64,000 nucleotides of DNA from Candidatus Eiseniibacteriota bacterium (lineage in GTDB: Bacteria; Eisenbacteria; RBG-16-71-46), in contig JACRIW010000038.1 of assembly GCA_016215625.1 (NCBI GenBank), positions 62,001 to 126,000 on the forward strand, given 5' to 3'. Below, in pieces: positions 1 to 10,089 of this stretch; position 1 is the first letter of the stretch, and every line of letters begins with the position of its first letter. The notes under the pieces were generated by a model that worked only from the letters and a program-made list of their open reading frames with translations, was not told where the DNA came from and made no database searches. Made by a program: the position numbers and the translations under genes.

Positions 1-2
1 GC

Positions 3-1169
3 ATCAACGGCTCGGGCAAGCACTGCAACTGGTCCATGTCCACGGACCGCGGCGAGAACCTGCTCGATCCGGGCAAGACGCCGCACCAGAACCTGCGCTT
101 CCTCGCGTTCCTCGCCGTCTGCCTGAAGGCCGTGTACGACTCGTCGGTCGCGCTCCGCTTCTCGATCTCGGGCGCGAACAACGACCTTCGTCTCGGCGCG
201 AACGAGGCCCCTCCGGCGATCCTCAGCGTGTTCGTCGGCGACCAGCTCACGCAGATCATCGAGCGTGCGATGGCGGGCGAGGCATCGAAGGATCCCGAGC
301 ACTTCGTGCTCGAGATGGGCGTCGCGAAGCTGCCGGCGCTCGCGAAGGACAACACCGACCGCAACCGCACCTCGCCGTTCGCGTTCACGGGGAACAAGTT
401 CGAGTTCCGCGCCGTGGGCAGCTCGGCGAACACCGCGGTGCCCATGTCCGTCCTCAACGCCGCGGCCGCGTCGGCGCTCGCCGAGATGACCGCGCGCCTC
501 AAGAAGAAGCTCGACGCGAACCCCGGGCACCGCGACCAGGCCGTCGCCGAGCTGCTGCGCGAGGTGTTCACGGAGACCGCCGCCGTGCGCTTCGAGGGCA
601 ACGGCTACTCCGACGAGTGGAAGCACGAGGCGAAGAAGCGCGGACTGCCGAACCTCGTGGACACGCCCGCGGCGATCGCGGCGGTGCGCGAGAAGAAGGC
701 GCACCAGTTCCTCGTGGACACGGGCGTGCTTTCGGCCGTCGAGGTCGAGGCACGCATCAACGTGGCCATGGAGCGCTACCTGAAGCAGGTGACGCTCGAG
801 GCCGAGACGCTCGTCGAGATGGTCACCACGCAGGTCGTGCCCGCGGTCGAGCGCCAGCTCTCCGTCACGGCGTCCGCGTGGAAGGCCGTCACCGACGCCG
901 GCGTGGCGGCGAAGAACTCGCCTTACGCGTCGCGCGTCGCGGGCATCGCGAAGGGGCTGGACACGGTGCTCACCGGCTCCGCGAAGATCAGCGCGCTGCT
1001 CGGCGAGCTGTCGGGCGTGCACGACGAACTCGAGCACTGCAAGCGCCTGGGCGGCGAGATGCGTCCGCTCATGCAGTCCGTGCGCGAGGCGGCGGACGCG
1101 CTGGAGTCGCTCGTGGACGACGAGCTCTGGCCGCTGCCGAAGTACCGCGAGATGCTGTTCGTCAAGTAG
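3..1169 (+). CDS. glnN: Glutamine synthetase type III (GSIII/GlnN), C-terminal part; 5' end truncated by window edge
   Basis: Open frame from window start: INGSGKHCNWSMSTDRGENLLDPG..., NDLRLGANEAPPAI, DRNRTSPFAFTGNKFEFRAVGSS typical of GSIII. Confidence 0.9.
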   Translation: MNGSGKHCNWSMSTDRGENLLDPGKTPHQNLRFLAFLAVCLKAVYDSSVALRFSISGANNDLRLGANEAPPAILSVFVGDQLTQIIERAMAGEASKDPEHFVLEMGVAKLPALAKDNTDRNRTSPFAFTGNKFEFRAVGSSANTAVPMSVLNAAAASALAEMTARLKKKLDANPGHRDQAVAELLREVFTETAAVRFEGNGYSDEWKHEAKKRGLPNLVDTPAAIAAVREKKAHQFLVDTGVLSAVEVEARINVAMERYLKQVTLEAETLVEMVTTQVVPAVERQLSVTASAWKAVTDAGVAAKNSPYASRVAGIAKGLDTVLTGSAKISALLGELSGVHDELEHCKRLGGEMRPLMQSVREAADALESLVDDELWPLPKYREMLFVK

Positions 1170-1183
1170 GGCCCGTTCGCATG

Positions 1184-1213
1184 CGAGGCCGCCGGAGCGA
1201 TCCGGCGGCCTCG
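1184..1213 (+). terminator. Rho-independent-like hairpin after glnN: 13-bp perfect stem with GCGA (GNRA) tetraloop followed by TTTCGTT
   Basis: CGAGGCCGCCGGA-GCGA-TCCGGCGGCCTCG read directly. Confidence 0.85.
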
Positions 1214-1218
1214 TTTCG

Positions 1219-1248
1219 TTGGAGGGGGCAGGGGAGTTCGGCTAGATT
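1219..1248 (+). promoter_or_regulatory. Candidate sigma70-type promoter for uvrD/pcrA (TTGGAG-18-TAGATT)
   Basis: Spaced hexamers upstream of the start at 1293; same TAGATTGCG string as upstream of purD. Confidence 0.45.
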
Positions 1249-1292
1249 GCGTCCTCCTTCCGATCGGCACCCATCCTCCCCCGGAGCGACCG

Positions 1293-3629
1293 TTGGCCAC
1301 CGCCTACTCCCTCAACGAAGCGCAGCAGCAGGCCGTCGATCACGCGCAGGGCGCCGCGCTCGTCATCGCGGGCGCCGGCTCGGGCAAGACCCGCGTCCTC
1401 ACCGCGCGCATCGAGGCGCTGCTCGACCGCGGCGTGCCGCCGGAATCGATCCTCGCGTTCACGTTCACGAACCGCGCGGCGAAGGAGATGCGCGAGCGCA
1501 TCGAGAAGGCCGTCGGCCCGGACGCGAAGCGCCTCTGGGTCGGCACGTTCCACGCGACCGCCGTGCGGCTGCTGCGCCGCGAGTGCGCGACGCTCGGCCT
1601 GCCCGCGGGCTTCTCGATCTACGACCGCGAGGACCAGGAATCGCTCCTGCGCGGCATCCTCAAGGAGCTCGGGCTCTCGGACGCCGGCTTCAAGGTGGGC
1701 GTCGTGCTCGGACGCATCTCGGACTGCAAGAACGCGCTCGTCACGCCGGACGAATGCGAGCGCGCCGCGATGACGCCGTTCGACCGCTCGGTCGCGCAGT
1801 GCTACCGCAAGTACCAGGCGGGGCTGCGTGGCGCGGGGGCGCTCGACTTCGACGACCTGATCGCGGAATCCGTGCGGCTCTTCCTCGAGCACCCGGCGGC
1901 GGGCGAGCGCTGGAGCCGGCGCTTCTCGCAGATCCTCGTGGACGAGTACCAGGACACGAACCACGCGCAGTTCCGGCTCGTGCAGGCGCTCGCCGCCGCG
2001 CACGGCAACCTGTTCGTGGTGGGCGACGACGACCAGTCCATCTACGGCTGGCGCGGCGCCGACCTCGCGAACGTGCTCGACTTCGAGCGCGCGTTCCCGG
2101 GCGCGGTCACGATCCGGCTCGAGCAGAACTACCGTTCGACGCGCAACATCCTCGACGCCGCGAACGCCGTCGTCGCGAACAACCAGGCGCGCAAGGGCAA
2201 GACGCTGTGGTCGGAGCGCGAAGCGGGCGCGATGATCCGCTTCGCGCTGTGCGCGGACGAGGCCGACGAAGCGCGCCGCGTGCGGCGCTTCCTCGAGGCG
2301 AAGGTGTCGCTCGGGCGGCGGCTGCGCGACTGCGCGGTGCTGTACCGCACGAACGCCCAGTCGCGATCGCTCGAAACCGAGCTGCGCAGCGCCGGGATCG
2401 CGTACGAGATCGTCGGCGGCGTGTCGTTCTTCCAGCGCCGCGAAGTGAAGGACATGCTCGCGTACCTGCGGCTGCTCGTGAACCCGCAGGACACCGCGTC
2501 GTTCTACCGCATCTGGAACACGCCGCGCCGGGGCCTGGGTCCCGCCGTGCAGGCGCAGATCGAGGCGCGCATGGCGGCGGGCGTGCCCACGCCGCTCGAT
2601 GCGCTGCGCCAGCTGTCGAACGAAGGGGCGCTCAAGGGCGCGGCGAAGGCCGGTGCGCAGTCGCTGCTCGCGCTCTACGACGACCTGCGCGCGCATCCGG
2701 ACGAGCCGCTCGACCAGATGTTCATGCGGCTGCTCGAGAAGACCGCCTACCTCGCGCATCTCGAGGCGAACAGCGAGGACGACCTCGCCGACCGCCGCTC
2801 GAACGTCGAGGAACTCGGCGCTTCCGCCGCGGCCTTCGCGGCCGCGGGCCGGGGCGGGCTGCTCGAGTACCTGTCCGAGTGCTCGCTGCTCACCGACGCG
2901 GACCGCCTGAGCGAAACCACCGACCGCGTGCTCCTGCTCACCGCGCACAACGCGAAGGGGCTCGAGTTCGACGTCGTCACGGTCACGGGACTCGAAGAAG
3001 GACTGATGCCGCACGCGTCTTCGCTCGACGACCCGTCCGAGCTGGAAGAAGAGCGCCGCCTCTTCTACGTGGCGCTCACGCGCGCGCGCGACGAGGTCAT
3101 GCTCACGGCCGCCGCGTACCGGCGCCGCATCGACGGCGCGTGGGGCTCGCAGGTGTCGCGCTTCGTGGACGAGATCCCGCCGCACCTGCTCGAACGCGAG
3201 GAGGCGCAGTACCACAGCTGGAGCATGCCGCAGCGGCCCGCGAGCGGCCGCGCCGCGGGCGGACCCGCCGGCGCGCGCGGTGCGGGGGAGTCGCCGCAGC
3301 GCCGCACGTGGTCGAGCAGCGCGCGCGCGACGCGCTCGCGCGAAACGGAGGACCTCGGCGGCCGCACCTACCAGCAGGACGAGTTCTCGCAGATCTCGTT
3401 CGACGAGGAAGTGCCGGGCGTGGGACCGTCGCACGGCGTGAACGCCGCGGGCCGTGGCGAGACCGCGCGCCGCGCCGTGGGACGCCGCGTGCACCACGCG
3501 AAGTTCGGGCACGGCACCGTGCTCGAGGCCGAAGGGGAAGGTCCCGACATGAAACTCACCGTGCGTTTCACCGGTTCGATCAAGAAAGTGCTCGCACGCT
3601 TCGTCACCGGAGGCTCGGATGAAGATTGA
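1293..3629 (+). CDS. pcrA: UvrD/PcrA-type superfamily 1 ATP-dependent DNA helicase (TTG start)
   Basis: GAGSGKTRVLTARIEALL (Walker A), VDEYQDTNHAQ (Walker B), QNYRST, TAHNAKGLEF motifs. Confidence 0.93.
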   Translation: MATAYSLNEAQQQAVDHAQGAALVIAGAGSGKTRVLTARIEALLDRGVPPESILAFTFTNRAAKEMRERIEKAVGPDAKRLWVGTFHATAVRLLRRECATLGLPAGFSIYDREDQESLLRGILKELGLSDAGFKVGVVLGRISDCKNALVTPDECERAAMTPFDRSVAQCYRKYQAGLRGAGALDFDDLIAESVRLFLEHPAAGERWSRRFSQILVDEYQDTNHAQFRLVQALAAAHGNLFVVGDDDQSIYGWRGADLANVLDFERAFPGAVTIRLEQNYRSTRNILDAANAVVANNQARKGKTLWSEREAGAMIRFALCADEADEARRVRRFLEAKVSLGRRLRDCAVLYRTNAQSRSLETELRSAGIAYEIVGGVSFFQRREVKDMLAYLRLLVNPQDTASFYRIWNTPRRGLGPAVQAQIEARMAAGVPTPLDALRQLSNEGALKGAAKAGAQSLLALYDDLRAHPDEPLDQMFMRLLEKTAYLAHLEANSEDDLADRRSNVEELGASAAAFAAAGRGGLLEYLSECSLLTDADRLSETTDRVLLLTAHNAKGLEFDVVTVTGLEEGLMPHASSLDDPSELEEERRLFYVALTRARDEVMLTAAAYRRRIDGAWGSQVSRFVDEIPPHLLEREEAQYHSWSMPQRPASGRAAGGPAGARGAGESPQRRTWSSSARATRSRETEDLGGRTYQQDEFSQISFDEEVPGVGPSHGVNAAGRGETARRAVGRRVHHAKFGHGTVLEAEGEGPDMKLTVRFTGSIKKVLARFVTGGSDED

Positions 3630-3918
3630 GCGCGCGGAAGTCGAGCGCATCGCCGCACTCGCGCGGCTCGAACTCGACGAGGCGCGGCTGGACGAGACGG
3701 CCGCGCAGCTCTCGAAGGTGCTCGACTTCGTCGCGGCGCTGGACACGCTCGACCTGGACGGCTGCGAGGTCAGCGTGCTCGCGCCCGAGGGCCTGCCGCT
3801 GCGCGAGGACGTGCCCGGCACGCGCGGGCTCGACCCGTTCGCCGCGACCGCGGGGGCGCCCGAGAGCGAGGACGGCTGCTTCGTGGTGCCGCCCGTCGTG
3901 GAGAACGTGAACCCGTGA
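3619..3918 (+). CDS. gatC: Asp/Glu-tRNA(Asn/Gln) amidotransferase subunit C
   Basis: MKIERAEVERIAALARLELDE...QLSKVLDFVAALDTLD; immediately upstream of gatA. Confidence 0.92.
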   Translation: MKIERAEVERIAALARLELDEARLDETAAQLSKVLDFVAALDTLDLDGCEVSVLAPEGLPLREDVPGTRGLDPFAATAGAPESEDGCFVVPPVVENVNP

Positions 3919-5390
3919 GCACGCCGCTCTTCAAGCGTTCGGCCGCGTGGATCGCCGCGCAGGTGCGCGCGGGCGCGGTCACGCCCACCGAGGCGGTGGA
4001 CGCCGGCTGGGACGGCCCCGGCGCGCACTGGGAGCACGACGTGCACGCGGTCGTGCACACCGACCGCGAGGCGCGACAGTCGGGCGCCGACGCCGCGAGC
4101 ACGAAGGGCCCGCTCGCGGGCGTGCCCGTGCTCGTGAAGGACAACCTCTGCACGGTCGACTATCCGACCACGTGCTGCTCGCGCGTGCTCGCGGGCTGGC
4201 ACGCGCCGTACGACGCGACGGTCGTGGCGCGCCTGCGCGAAGCCGGCGCGGTGATCGTGGGCAAGGCGAACATGGACGAGTTCGCGATGGGCTCGTCCAC
4301 GGAGTTCAGCTGCTACGGCCCGACGCGCAATCCGTGGGACCTCTCACGCGTGAGCGGCGGTTCGAGCGGCGGCGCCGCGGCCGCGGTCGCGTACGGCCTC
4401 GTGCCGGTCGCGCTCGGCTCGGACACCGGCGGTTCGGTGCGCCAGCCCGCGGCCTTCTGCGGCGTGTACGGCCTCAAGCCCACGTATGGGCGGCTCTCGC
4501 GCTACGGGCTCGTCGCGTTCGGCAGCTCGCTCGACCAGGTCGGCGTCTTCGCGCGCCACGCGGGCGACGTCGCGCTCGTGTACGCCGCGCTCGCGGGGCA
4601 CGATCCGTACGACGCCACGTCGCGCCCGGACCCCGCGCCCGACGTGTCGGGGTGGGACACGGGCGTCGCGGGGCTGCGCTTCGGCTGGCCGGCGAACCTC
4701 TGGGCGCACGGCGTCGAGCCCGCGCTCGTGGACGCGCTCGAGCGCTCCGCCGCCGCGCTCGAACGCGCGGGCGCGGTGCGCGTGCCGGTCGAGCTGCTGC
4801 CCGGCGAGGCGGCCGTCGCGGCCTACTACCTGGTGGCGACCGCGGAGGCGAGCAGCAACCTCGCGCGTTTCGACGGCGTGCGTTACGGCCACCGCGCCGC
4901 GCGCGCGGCCGACGTGAAGTCGCTCTACGTGCGCAGCCGCAGCGAGGGTTTCGGCCCCGAGGTGCAGCGCCGCATCCTGCTCGGCACGTACGCGCTCTCG
5001 GCGGGCTACCACGACGCGTACTACCTGCGTGCGCAGAAGGCGCGCACGCGCTTCCGCGCCGACTACGCGCGCGCGTTCGCGCAGTGCGACTTCCTGCTGC
5101 TGCCCACGACACCGACGCTGCCGTTCAAGGTCGGCGAGAAGGTGGACGACCCGCTCGCGATGTACCTGAGCGACGTCTTCACGATCGGCGCGAACCTCGC
5201 GGGCATTCCGGGCTTGAGCGTGCCGATCGGCGTGACGGCGGAAGGACTGCCGACGGCGGTGCAGCTGCTCGGGCCCGAGGACGGCGAGCCCGTGCTGCTG
5301 CGCGCCGCGCGTGCGATCGAAGTGAACGGCGACGCCGCGAAGCTCCCGCGCACTCACGAAACGGAGGCGTCATGGCCTTCGAAGCGGTGA
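3915..5390 (+). CDS. gatA: Asp/Glu-tRNA(Asn/Gln) amidotransferase subunit A
   Basis: Amidase signature [34 protein letters not shown]. Confidence 0.95.
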   Translation: MSTPLFKRSAAWIAAQVRAGAVTPTEAVDAGWDGPGAHWEHDVHAVVHTDREARQSGADAASTKGPLAGVPVLVKDNLCTVDYPTTCCSRVLAGWHAPYDATVVARLREAGAVIVGKANMDEFAMGSSTEFSCYGPTRNPWDLSRVSGGSSGGAAAAVAYGLVPVALGSDTGGSVRQPAAFCGVYGLKPTYGRLSRYGLVAFGSSLDQVGVFARHAGDVALVYAALAGHDPYDATSRPDPAPDVSGWDTGVAGLRFGWPANLWAHGVEPALVDALERSAAALERAGAVRVPVELLPGEAAVAAYYLVATAEASSNLARFDGVRYGHRAARAADVKSLYVRSRSEGFGPEVQRRILLGTYALSAGYHDAYYLRAQKARTRFRADYARAFAQCDFLLLPTTPTLPFKVGEKVDDPLAMYLSDVFTIGANLAGIPGLSVPIGVTAEGLPTAVQLLGPEDGEPVLLRAARAIEVNGDAAKLPRTHETEASWPSKR

Positions 5391-6811
5391 TCGGTCTCGA
5401 GTGCCACATCCAGCTGCGCACCCGCACGAAGATGTTCTGCGAGTGCGAGGTGGTGTTCGGTGACGAGCCGAACTCGCACGTGTGCCCGGTGTGTCTCGGG
5501 CTGCCCGGGGCGCTGCCGCGCCCGAACGGAGGCGCGATCGCCATGGCGCTGCGTCTCGGGATCGCGCTCGGCTGCGACGTGCGCCGCGACAGCGTCTTCG
5601 CGCGGAAGAACTACTTCTATCCGGACATGCCGAAGAACTACCAGATCACGCAGTACGACCGGCCACTGTTCGAGCACGGCGCGCTGCCTGTGACGATGGA
5701 CGGTGAGCCTCGGTCCTTCGAGCTGACGCGTATTCACGTCGAAGAAGACGCGGGCAAGTCGTTCCATCCCGAGCGCCACGGCGACCGCAGCCTGTCGCGC
5801 GTCGAGTTCAACCGCGCCGGTACACCGCTGCTCGAGCTCGTGACCGAGCCCGTGCTGCGCTCGCCGGCCGAGTGCGCGGCGTTCCTGACGGCGCTGCGCA
5901 AGCTCGTGCGCGCGCTCGGCATCTCCGACGGAGACATGGAGAAGGGCCAGCTGCGTTGCGACGCGAACGTGAGCCTGCGCCCGGAGGGCGCAAGTCTTCT
6001 CGGTGTGAAGACCGAGCTGAAGAACCTGAACACGATCAAGGGCGTCGAGCGCGGCGTGGAGGCCGAGATCGAGCGCCAGCGCCGCGCGCTGGAAGCCGGC
6101 GAGCGCATCGTGCAGGCGACGCTGCTCTACGACGCCGACCACGACAAGCTGCAGATCATGCGCACGAAGGAAGAGGCGCACGACTACCGCTACCTGCCCG
6201 ATCCCGACCTGCCGGTGCTGCGCGTGAGCGAATTCGAAATCGCGCACTGCCGCGAGACGTTGCCCGAGCTGCCGTGGGCGCGCGAGGCGCGCTTCGTGTC
6301 GCAGTACGGCCTGCCGGCGTACGACGCCGCGGTGCTCTGCGATGCGCGCGAGCTGGCGGACTACTACGAAGCGTGCGCGGAAGGGCTCGACCCCAAGTTC
6401 GTGAGCAACTGGCTCATGACCGAGGTGCTGCGGATCCTCAAGGAGAAGCAGTGGGAGATCGCGCGCTGGGTGGAGCAGGTGCCGCCCGCGCGGATGCGCG
6501 ACTTCCTCGCACGCGCCCAGAAGCGCGAACTCCCGGGGCCGCTCGCGAAGCAGTGCATCGGCTGGCTCGCGGACGAGCGCGGAAGCGTGGACGAGCTGCT
6601 GCAGCGCCACGGCGTCGAGGTGAAGGGCACGGCGGAGGCGCTGCGCCCGATCGTGCGGGCGGTGATCGCGGAGAACCCCGGGCCGGTCGCGGAGTATCGT
6701 TCGGGCAAGCAGGTGACGTTCGGGTTCCTCGTCGGCCAGGTGATGAAGAAGAGCGGCGGCCAGGCCGTGCCGCAGCTCGTGCAGCAGCTGCTGCGCGAGG
6801 AACTCGGCTGA
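5372..6811 (+). CDS. gatB: Asp/Glu-tRNA(Asn/Gln) amidotransferase subunit B
   Basis: [39 protein letters not shown]; overlaps 3' end of gatA. Confidence 0.95.
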   Translation: MAFEAVIGLECHIQLRTRTKMFCECEVVFGDEPNSHVCPVCLGLPGALPRPNGGAIAMALRLGIALGCDVRRDSVFARKNYFYPDMPKNYQITQYDRPLFEHGALPVTMDGEPRSFELTRIHVEEDAGKSFHPERHGDRSLSRVEFNRAGTPLLELVTEPVLRSPAECAAFLTALRKLVRALGISDGDMEKGQLRCDANVSLRPEGASLLGVKTELKNLNTIKGVERGVEAEIERQRRALEAGERIVQATLLYDADHDKLQIMRTKEEAHDYRYLPDPDLPVLRVSEFEIAHCRETLPELPWAREARFVSQYGLPAYDAAVLCDARELADYYEACAEGLDPKFVSNWLMTEVLRILKEKQWEIARWVEQVPPARMRDFLARAQKRELPGPLAKQCIGWLADERGSVDELLQRHGVEVKGTAEALRPIVRAVIAENPGPVAEYRSGKQVTFGFLVGQVMKKSGGQAVPQLVQQLLREELG

Positions 6812-6828
6812 ACCCACCGGAGGACGCC

Positions 6829-7485
6829 ATGGCGTTTCGCGCCGAGGTGCGTCGTGCGTTGTCGCAGAGCGTCGGACTGTCGCTGGCGCAGGCCTTCGCC
6901 GCGCCCAAAGTGACCGTGATCGTCGCGGACGCGGCCGTGTCGGAGCGCGACGTCGTCGCGTTGTCCGAGCTCGCCGAGGCGCTCGTGCGTGTGGGCACGT
7001 CCCGCGGGCGGTGCATGCTGCTCCTGTCGCATGCGGGACCGGCGGCCCCGGCGCCTGCCGTGAAATCCCACGCGAAGCAGCTGCGCGCCACGCTCGGCAT
7101 GCCGGTCGTCGTGCACGACACGACCGAGAAGTCGGACTGGATCCCGGGCGAACTGGACGGGGTGGGGGCGTGCGCGCTCGACGACGAACTGCGTGAGGCC
7201 GAGGCGATCGTGCTCGTCGGGCGGTGGAGCCGCCGGAAGGACGGCGCGGTGCATGGTGGCCCGGCGCTGCTGCTGCCGGGTCTCGCGGACCCGGCGACGC
7301 GGGCGCGCTGGTCCGCGCTCGCCGATGGCGGCGCCCGCGACGCCGCGACGCGCGCCGTGACCGCACTCGTGCCCGTGGACTACGCGCTGATCTGGGACGC
7401 GTCGGACCCGCCGCGCGTGCGCGCGGGCTCGGGCGCGGAGCTGTTCGCCGCGCTCGAAGCGGAAGGCTGGCCGCTTCCGGAGTGA
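6829..7485 (+). CDS. Hypothetical protein, possibly a truncated LarA/DUF2088-like domain
   Basis: 219-aa ORF with SD-like GGAGG upstream; ALSELAEALVRVG...MLLLSHAG...VVVHDTTEKSDWIPG resembles the LarA N-domain fold pattern (weak). Confidence 0.5.
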   Translation: MAFRAEVRRALSQSVGLSLAQAFAAPKVTVIVADAAVSERDVVALSELAEALVRVGTSRGRCMLLLSHAGPAAPAPAVKSHAKQLRATLGMPVVVHDTTEKSDWIPGELDGVGACALDDELREAEAIVLVGRWSRRKDGAVHGGPALLLPGLADPATRARWSALADGGARDAATRAVTALVPVDYALIWDASDPPRVRAGSGAELFAALEAEGWPLPE

Positions 7486-7514
7486 GCGCGCTGGCCGCGT
7501 GCGCGAGCGTCGGC

Positions 7515-7520
7515 TAGATT
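7515..7520 (+). promoter_or_regulatory. -10 element TAGATT, 6 nt before the purD ATG (possible leaderless start)
   Basis: GGCTAGATTGCGCGCATG; no SD before ATG. Confidence 0.45.
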
Positions 7521-7526
7521 GCGCGC

Positions 7527-8852
7527 ATGGCGATCTCCCGCATTCTCGTCGTGGGTTCGGGCGGACGCGAGCACGCGCTCGCGTGGCGCCTCGCGCGTGA
7601 CGCGCACGCGCCTCGCTTGATCGTGACGCCCGGCAACGACGGCATGGCGCGCGCGTTAGAGCGCCTCGACGTGAGCGACACCGACGCGGCTGGCATCGTG
7701 CGTGCCGCGCGCGACGCGCGCGTGGACCTCGTGGTCGTCGGTCCGGAGTCCGCGCTCGCCGCCGGTGTGTCCGACGCGCTCGTGGAAGCCGGCACCCCGT
7801 GCTTCGGCGCATCGCGCGCCGCGGCGCGGCTCGAGTCGAGCAAGTGGTTCGCAAAGGAAGTCATGCGCGAGGCGGGCGTGCCGACCGCGCGCGCGTTCGC
7901 GTGCGAGAGCGAGACGGAAGCCTTCGCCGCGCTCGAGACGCTGGGCGCGCCGCACGTGGTGAAGGCCGACGGCCTCGCCGCGGGCAAGGGCGTGCTCGTC
8001 ACGTCCGATCTCGCCGAAGCGCGCGCGTTCGTGCGCGACTGTCTCGGCGGCGGGCGCTTCGGCGCACAGGCGCGCGTCGTGATCGAGGAGTTCCTCGTGG
8101 GCGAGGAGGCCTCGATCATCGCGATCTGCGACGGCGAGCGTCACGTGCTGCTGCCGCCCGCGCGGGACCACAAGCGCGCGTTCGACGGCGACGCCGGACC
8201 GAACACCGGCGGCATGGGCGCGGTGGCGCCGCCCACGGCCGTGGATGCCGAGGTCGAACGAATCACGAGCGAGCAGGTGGTGACTCCCATGCTGCGTGCG
8301 ATGGCGGCGCGCGGCACGCCGTATCGTGGCGCGCTCTACTGCGGCCTCATGCTGAAGCCGGTGGGCACGGCCGCAAGCGAGCGCGTGCGTGTGGTGGAGT
8401 TCAATGCCCGCTTCGGCGATCCGGAGACACAGGTCATGCTCCCGCTCGTCGAGGGTGATTTCGCGGCACTGCTCGCGAGCGCCGCCCGCGGCGCTCTGGA
8501 GCCGCGGCACATCGGGCGCGCGACGGGTGCCGCCGTCACGATCGCGCTCGTGGACGAAGGCTATCCCGAGCGCGCGCTCGGCACCGGCACGATCGAAGGG
8601 CTCGACGCGCTCGAAGGACGCGACGGCCTGTTCGTCTTCCACGCCGGCACACGGCGCGAAGGCGACGGCTGGCGCGTGAAGGGCGGCCGCGCGGCGTACG
8701 TGACCGCGACGGGCGAGGACGCCGCGACGGCGCGCGAGCGCGCGTACGCGGCGTGTGCGACACTCCGCGGCGCGCACTGGCGCATGCGGAGCGACATCGG
8801 CGCGGGACCGGGAGTCCCCGCCGCGACGCAGCACGGCATGGGAGGGCAGTGA
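7527..8852 (+). CDS. purD: Phosphoribosylamine--glycine ligase
   Basis: VVGSGGREHALAWRL, GPESALAAGVSDALVEAGTPCFG, KADGLAAGKGVLVT. Confidence 0.95.
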   Translation: MAISRILVVGSGGREHALAWRLARDAHAPRLIVTPGNDGMARALERLDVSDTDAAGIVRAARDARVDLVVVGPESALAAGVSDALVEAGTPCFGASRAAARLESSKWFAKEVMREAGVPTARAFACESETEAFAALETLGAPHVVKADGLAAGKGVLVTSDLAEARAFVRDCLGGGRFGAQARVVIEEFLVGEEASIIAICDGERHVLLPPARDHKRAFDGDAGPNTGGMGAVAPPTAVDAEVERITSEQVVTPMLRAMAARGTPYRGALYCGLMLKPVGTAASERVRVVEFNARFGDPETQVMLPLVEGDFAALLASAARGALEPRHIGRATGAAVTIALVDEGYPERALGTGTIEGLDALEGRDGLFVFHAGTRREGDGWRVKGGRAAYVTATGEDAATARERAYAACATLRGAHWRMRSDIGAGPGVPAATQHGMGGQ

Positions 8853-8856
8853 CCCG

Positions 8857-9363
8857 ATGGCGACCCGAAAGACGAACACGAAGTCGAAGGCGCTCGTGGG
8901 CATCGTGATGGGCAGCGAGTCGGACCGGCCGGTGATGGAAGAGGCGGCGAAGGTGCTCGCCGACTTCGGCGTCGGTTCGGAAGTCGTGGTGCGTTCGGCG
9001 CACCGCACTCCGGACGCGGCGGCGAAATGGGCGCGCACCGCGCGCACGCGCGGACTGCGCGTGCTCATCGCGGGAGCCGGTGGCGCCGCGCACCTCGCCG
9101 GCGCGATGGCCGCGCACTCACGGCTTCCCGTGCTCGGCGTGCCGCTCGCCTCGTCCCCGCTCGGCGGTTTCGACGCGCTGCTCTCCACCGTGCAGATGCC
9201 GCCCGGCGTGCCGGTGGGCACGCTCGGCGTCGGCGGCTGGGGCGCGCGCAACGCCGCGCATCTGGCGCTCCGCATTCTCGCGGTCTCCGACGCGGCGCTC
9301 GCGCGCCGGCTCGAGGACCACGCCGCGGCGATGGCGCGCGGCGGCAGCCCGAAGAAGAAGTAG
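8857..9363 (+). CDS. purE: N5-carboxyaminoimidazole ribonucleotide mutase
   Basis: VGIVMGSESDRPVMEEAAKVL, RSAHRTPD, GAGGAAHLAGAMAA, LLSTVQMPPGVPVGT. Confidence 0.92.
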   Translation: MATRKTNTKSKALVGIVMGSESDRPVMEEAAKVLADFGVGSEVVVRSAHRTPDAAAKWARTARTRGLRVLIAGAGGAAHLAGAMAAHSRLPVLGVPLASSPLGGFDALLSTVQMPPGVPVGTLGVGGWGARNAAHLALRILAVSDAALARRLEDHAAAMARGGSPKKK

Positions 9364-9399
9364 TCGAACGAAGCGACGATTCCCGAGGAGAAACCGAAG

Positions 9400-10056
9400 A
9401 TGGACATCCTGCGCGTGGACACCGACCAGCCCGAACGCCGCACGCTCGACCACGCGGCGGAGGCCGTGCTGCGTGGCGGCGTCATCGCGTTCCCGACCGA
9501 CACCCTGTACGGGCTCGGTTGTTCGCTGTTCGACGTGTCCGCAGTCGACATGGTCGCGCGGCTCAAGCGCCGTCCCCCGAGCATGGCGGTGATCTCGTTG
9601 ATTCCCGACGCCGAGCAGGCGTGGGGACTCGCGGTCGCGATCTCGCCGCTCGCCGAGCGCCTGATGAAGGCGTACTGGCCCGGCCCGCTCTCGATCATCT
9701 TCCATGCGTCCGGACTCGTGCCCGAGCCCGTCCAGGGCAAGGGCGGCACGATCGCGCTGCGCTGCCCGAAGGACACGCTCTCGCACGCGCTGCTCGGGCG
9801 CATCGGCGGCCCGGTCGTCTCCTCGAGCGCGAACCTTTCCGGGCAGCCGCCCGCGGAGACCGCGGAAGAGGTCGTGAAGTATTTCGGGAACCAGCTCGAT
9901 CTCATCCTCGACGGCGGTCCGCGCCGCGGGGGACTGCCCTCCACGCTCGTGGACGTGACCGGCCCGAAGGCGAAGCTTCTTCGCCGCGGTGCGCTGGACG
10001 TGACATCGGTGCTCGGGGACTACGAAGACCTGACTTCTCCACGGGCCGGCGGTTGA
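9400..10056 (+). CDS. tsaC: L-threonylcarbamoyladenylate synthase (Sua5/YwlC/TsaC)
   Basis: GGVIAFPTDTLYGLGCSLFD, YWPGPLSIIF, ALRCPKD, SSSANLSGQP. Confidence 0.92.
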   Translation: MDILRVDTDQPERRTLDHAAEAVLRGGVIAFPTDTLYGLGCSLFDVSAVDMVARLKRRPPSMAVISLIPDAEQAWGLAVAISPLAERLMKAYWPGPLSIIFHASGLVPEPVQGKGGTIALRCPKDTLSHALLGRIGGPVVSSSANLSGQPPAETAEEVVKYFGNQLDLILDGGPRRGGLPSTLVDVTGPKAKLLRRGALDVTSVLGDYEDLTSPRAGG

Positions 10057-10082
10057 CGGCCCGGAAACCGCACTCCTAGACT
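10053..10082 (+). promoter_or_regulatory. Candidate promoter TTGACG-18-TAGACT upstream of the YwlE-like gene (ATG 7 nt after -10)
   Basis: Hexamers read directly; -35 overlaps the stop codon of the sua5 gene. Confidence 0.55.
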
Positions 10083-10089
10083 GCCCCGC

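Noticed and set aside
617-3622. 1001-aa alternate-frame + ORF overlapping glnN and pcrA
   Set aside because: Low-complexity Arg/Ala/Gly translation; pcrA and glnN frames are motif-supported.
1242-4202. 986-aa antisense ORF over pcrA/gatC
   Set aside because: Mirror-frame artefact of high GC; lacks motifs and overlaps well-supported helicase and gatC genes.
5354-9944. Long antisense ORFs over gatB and purD/purE
   Set aside because: Same GC-driven artefact; no SD, no domains.
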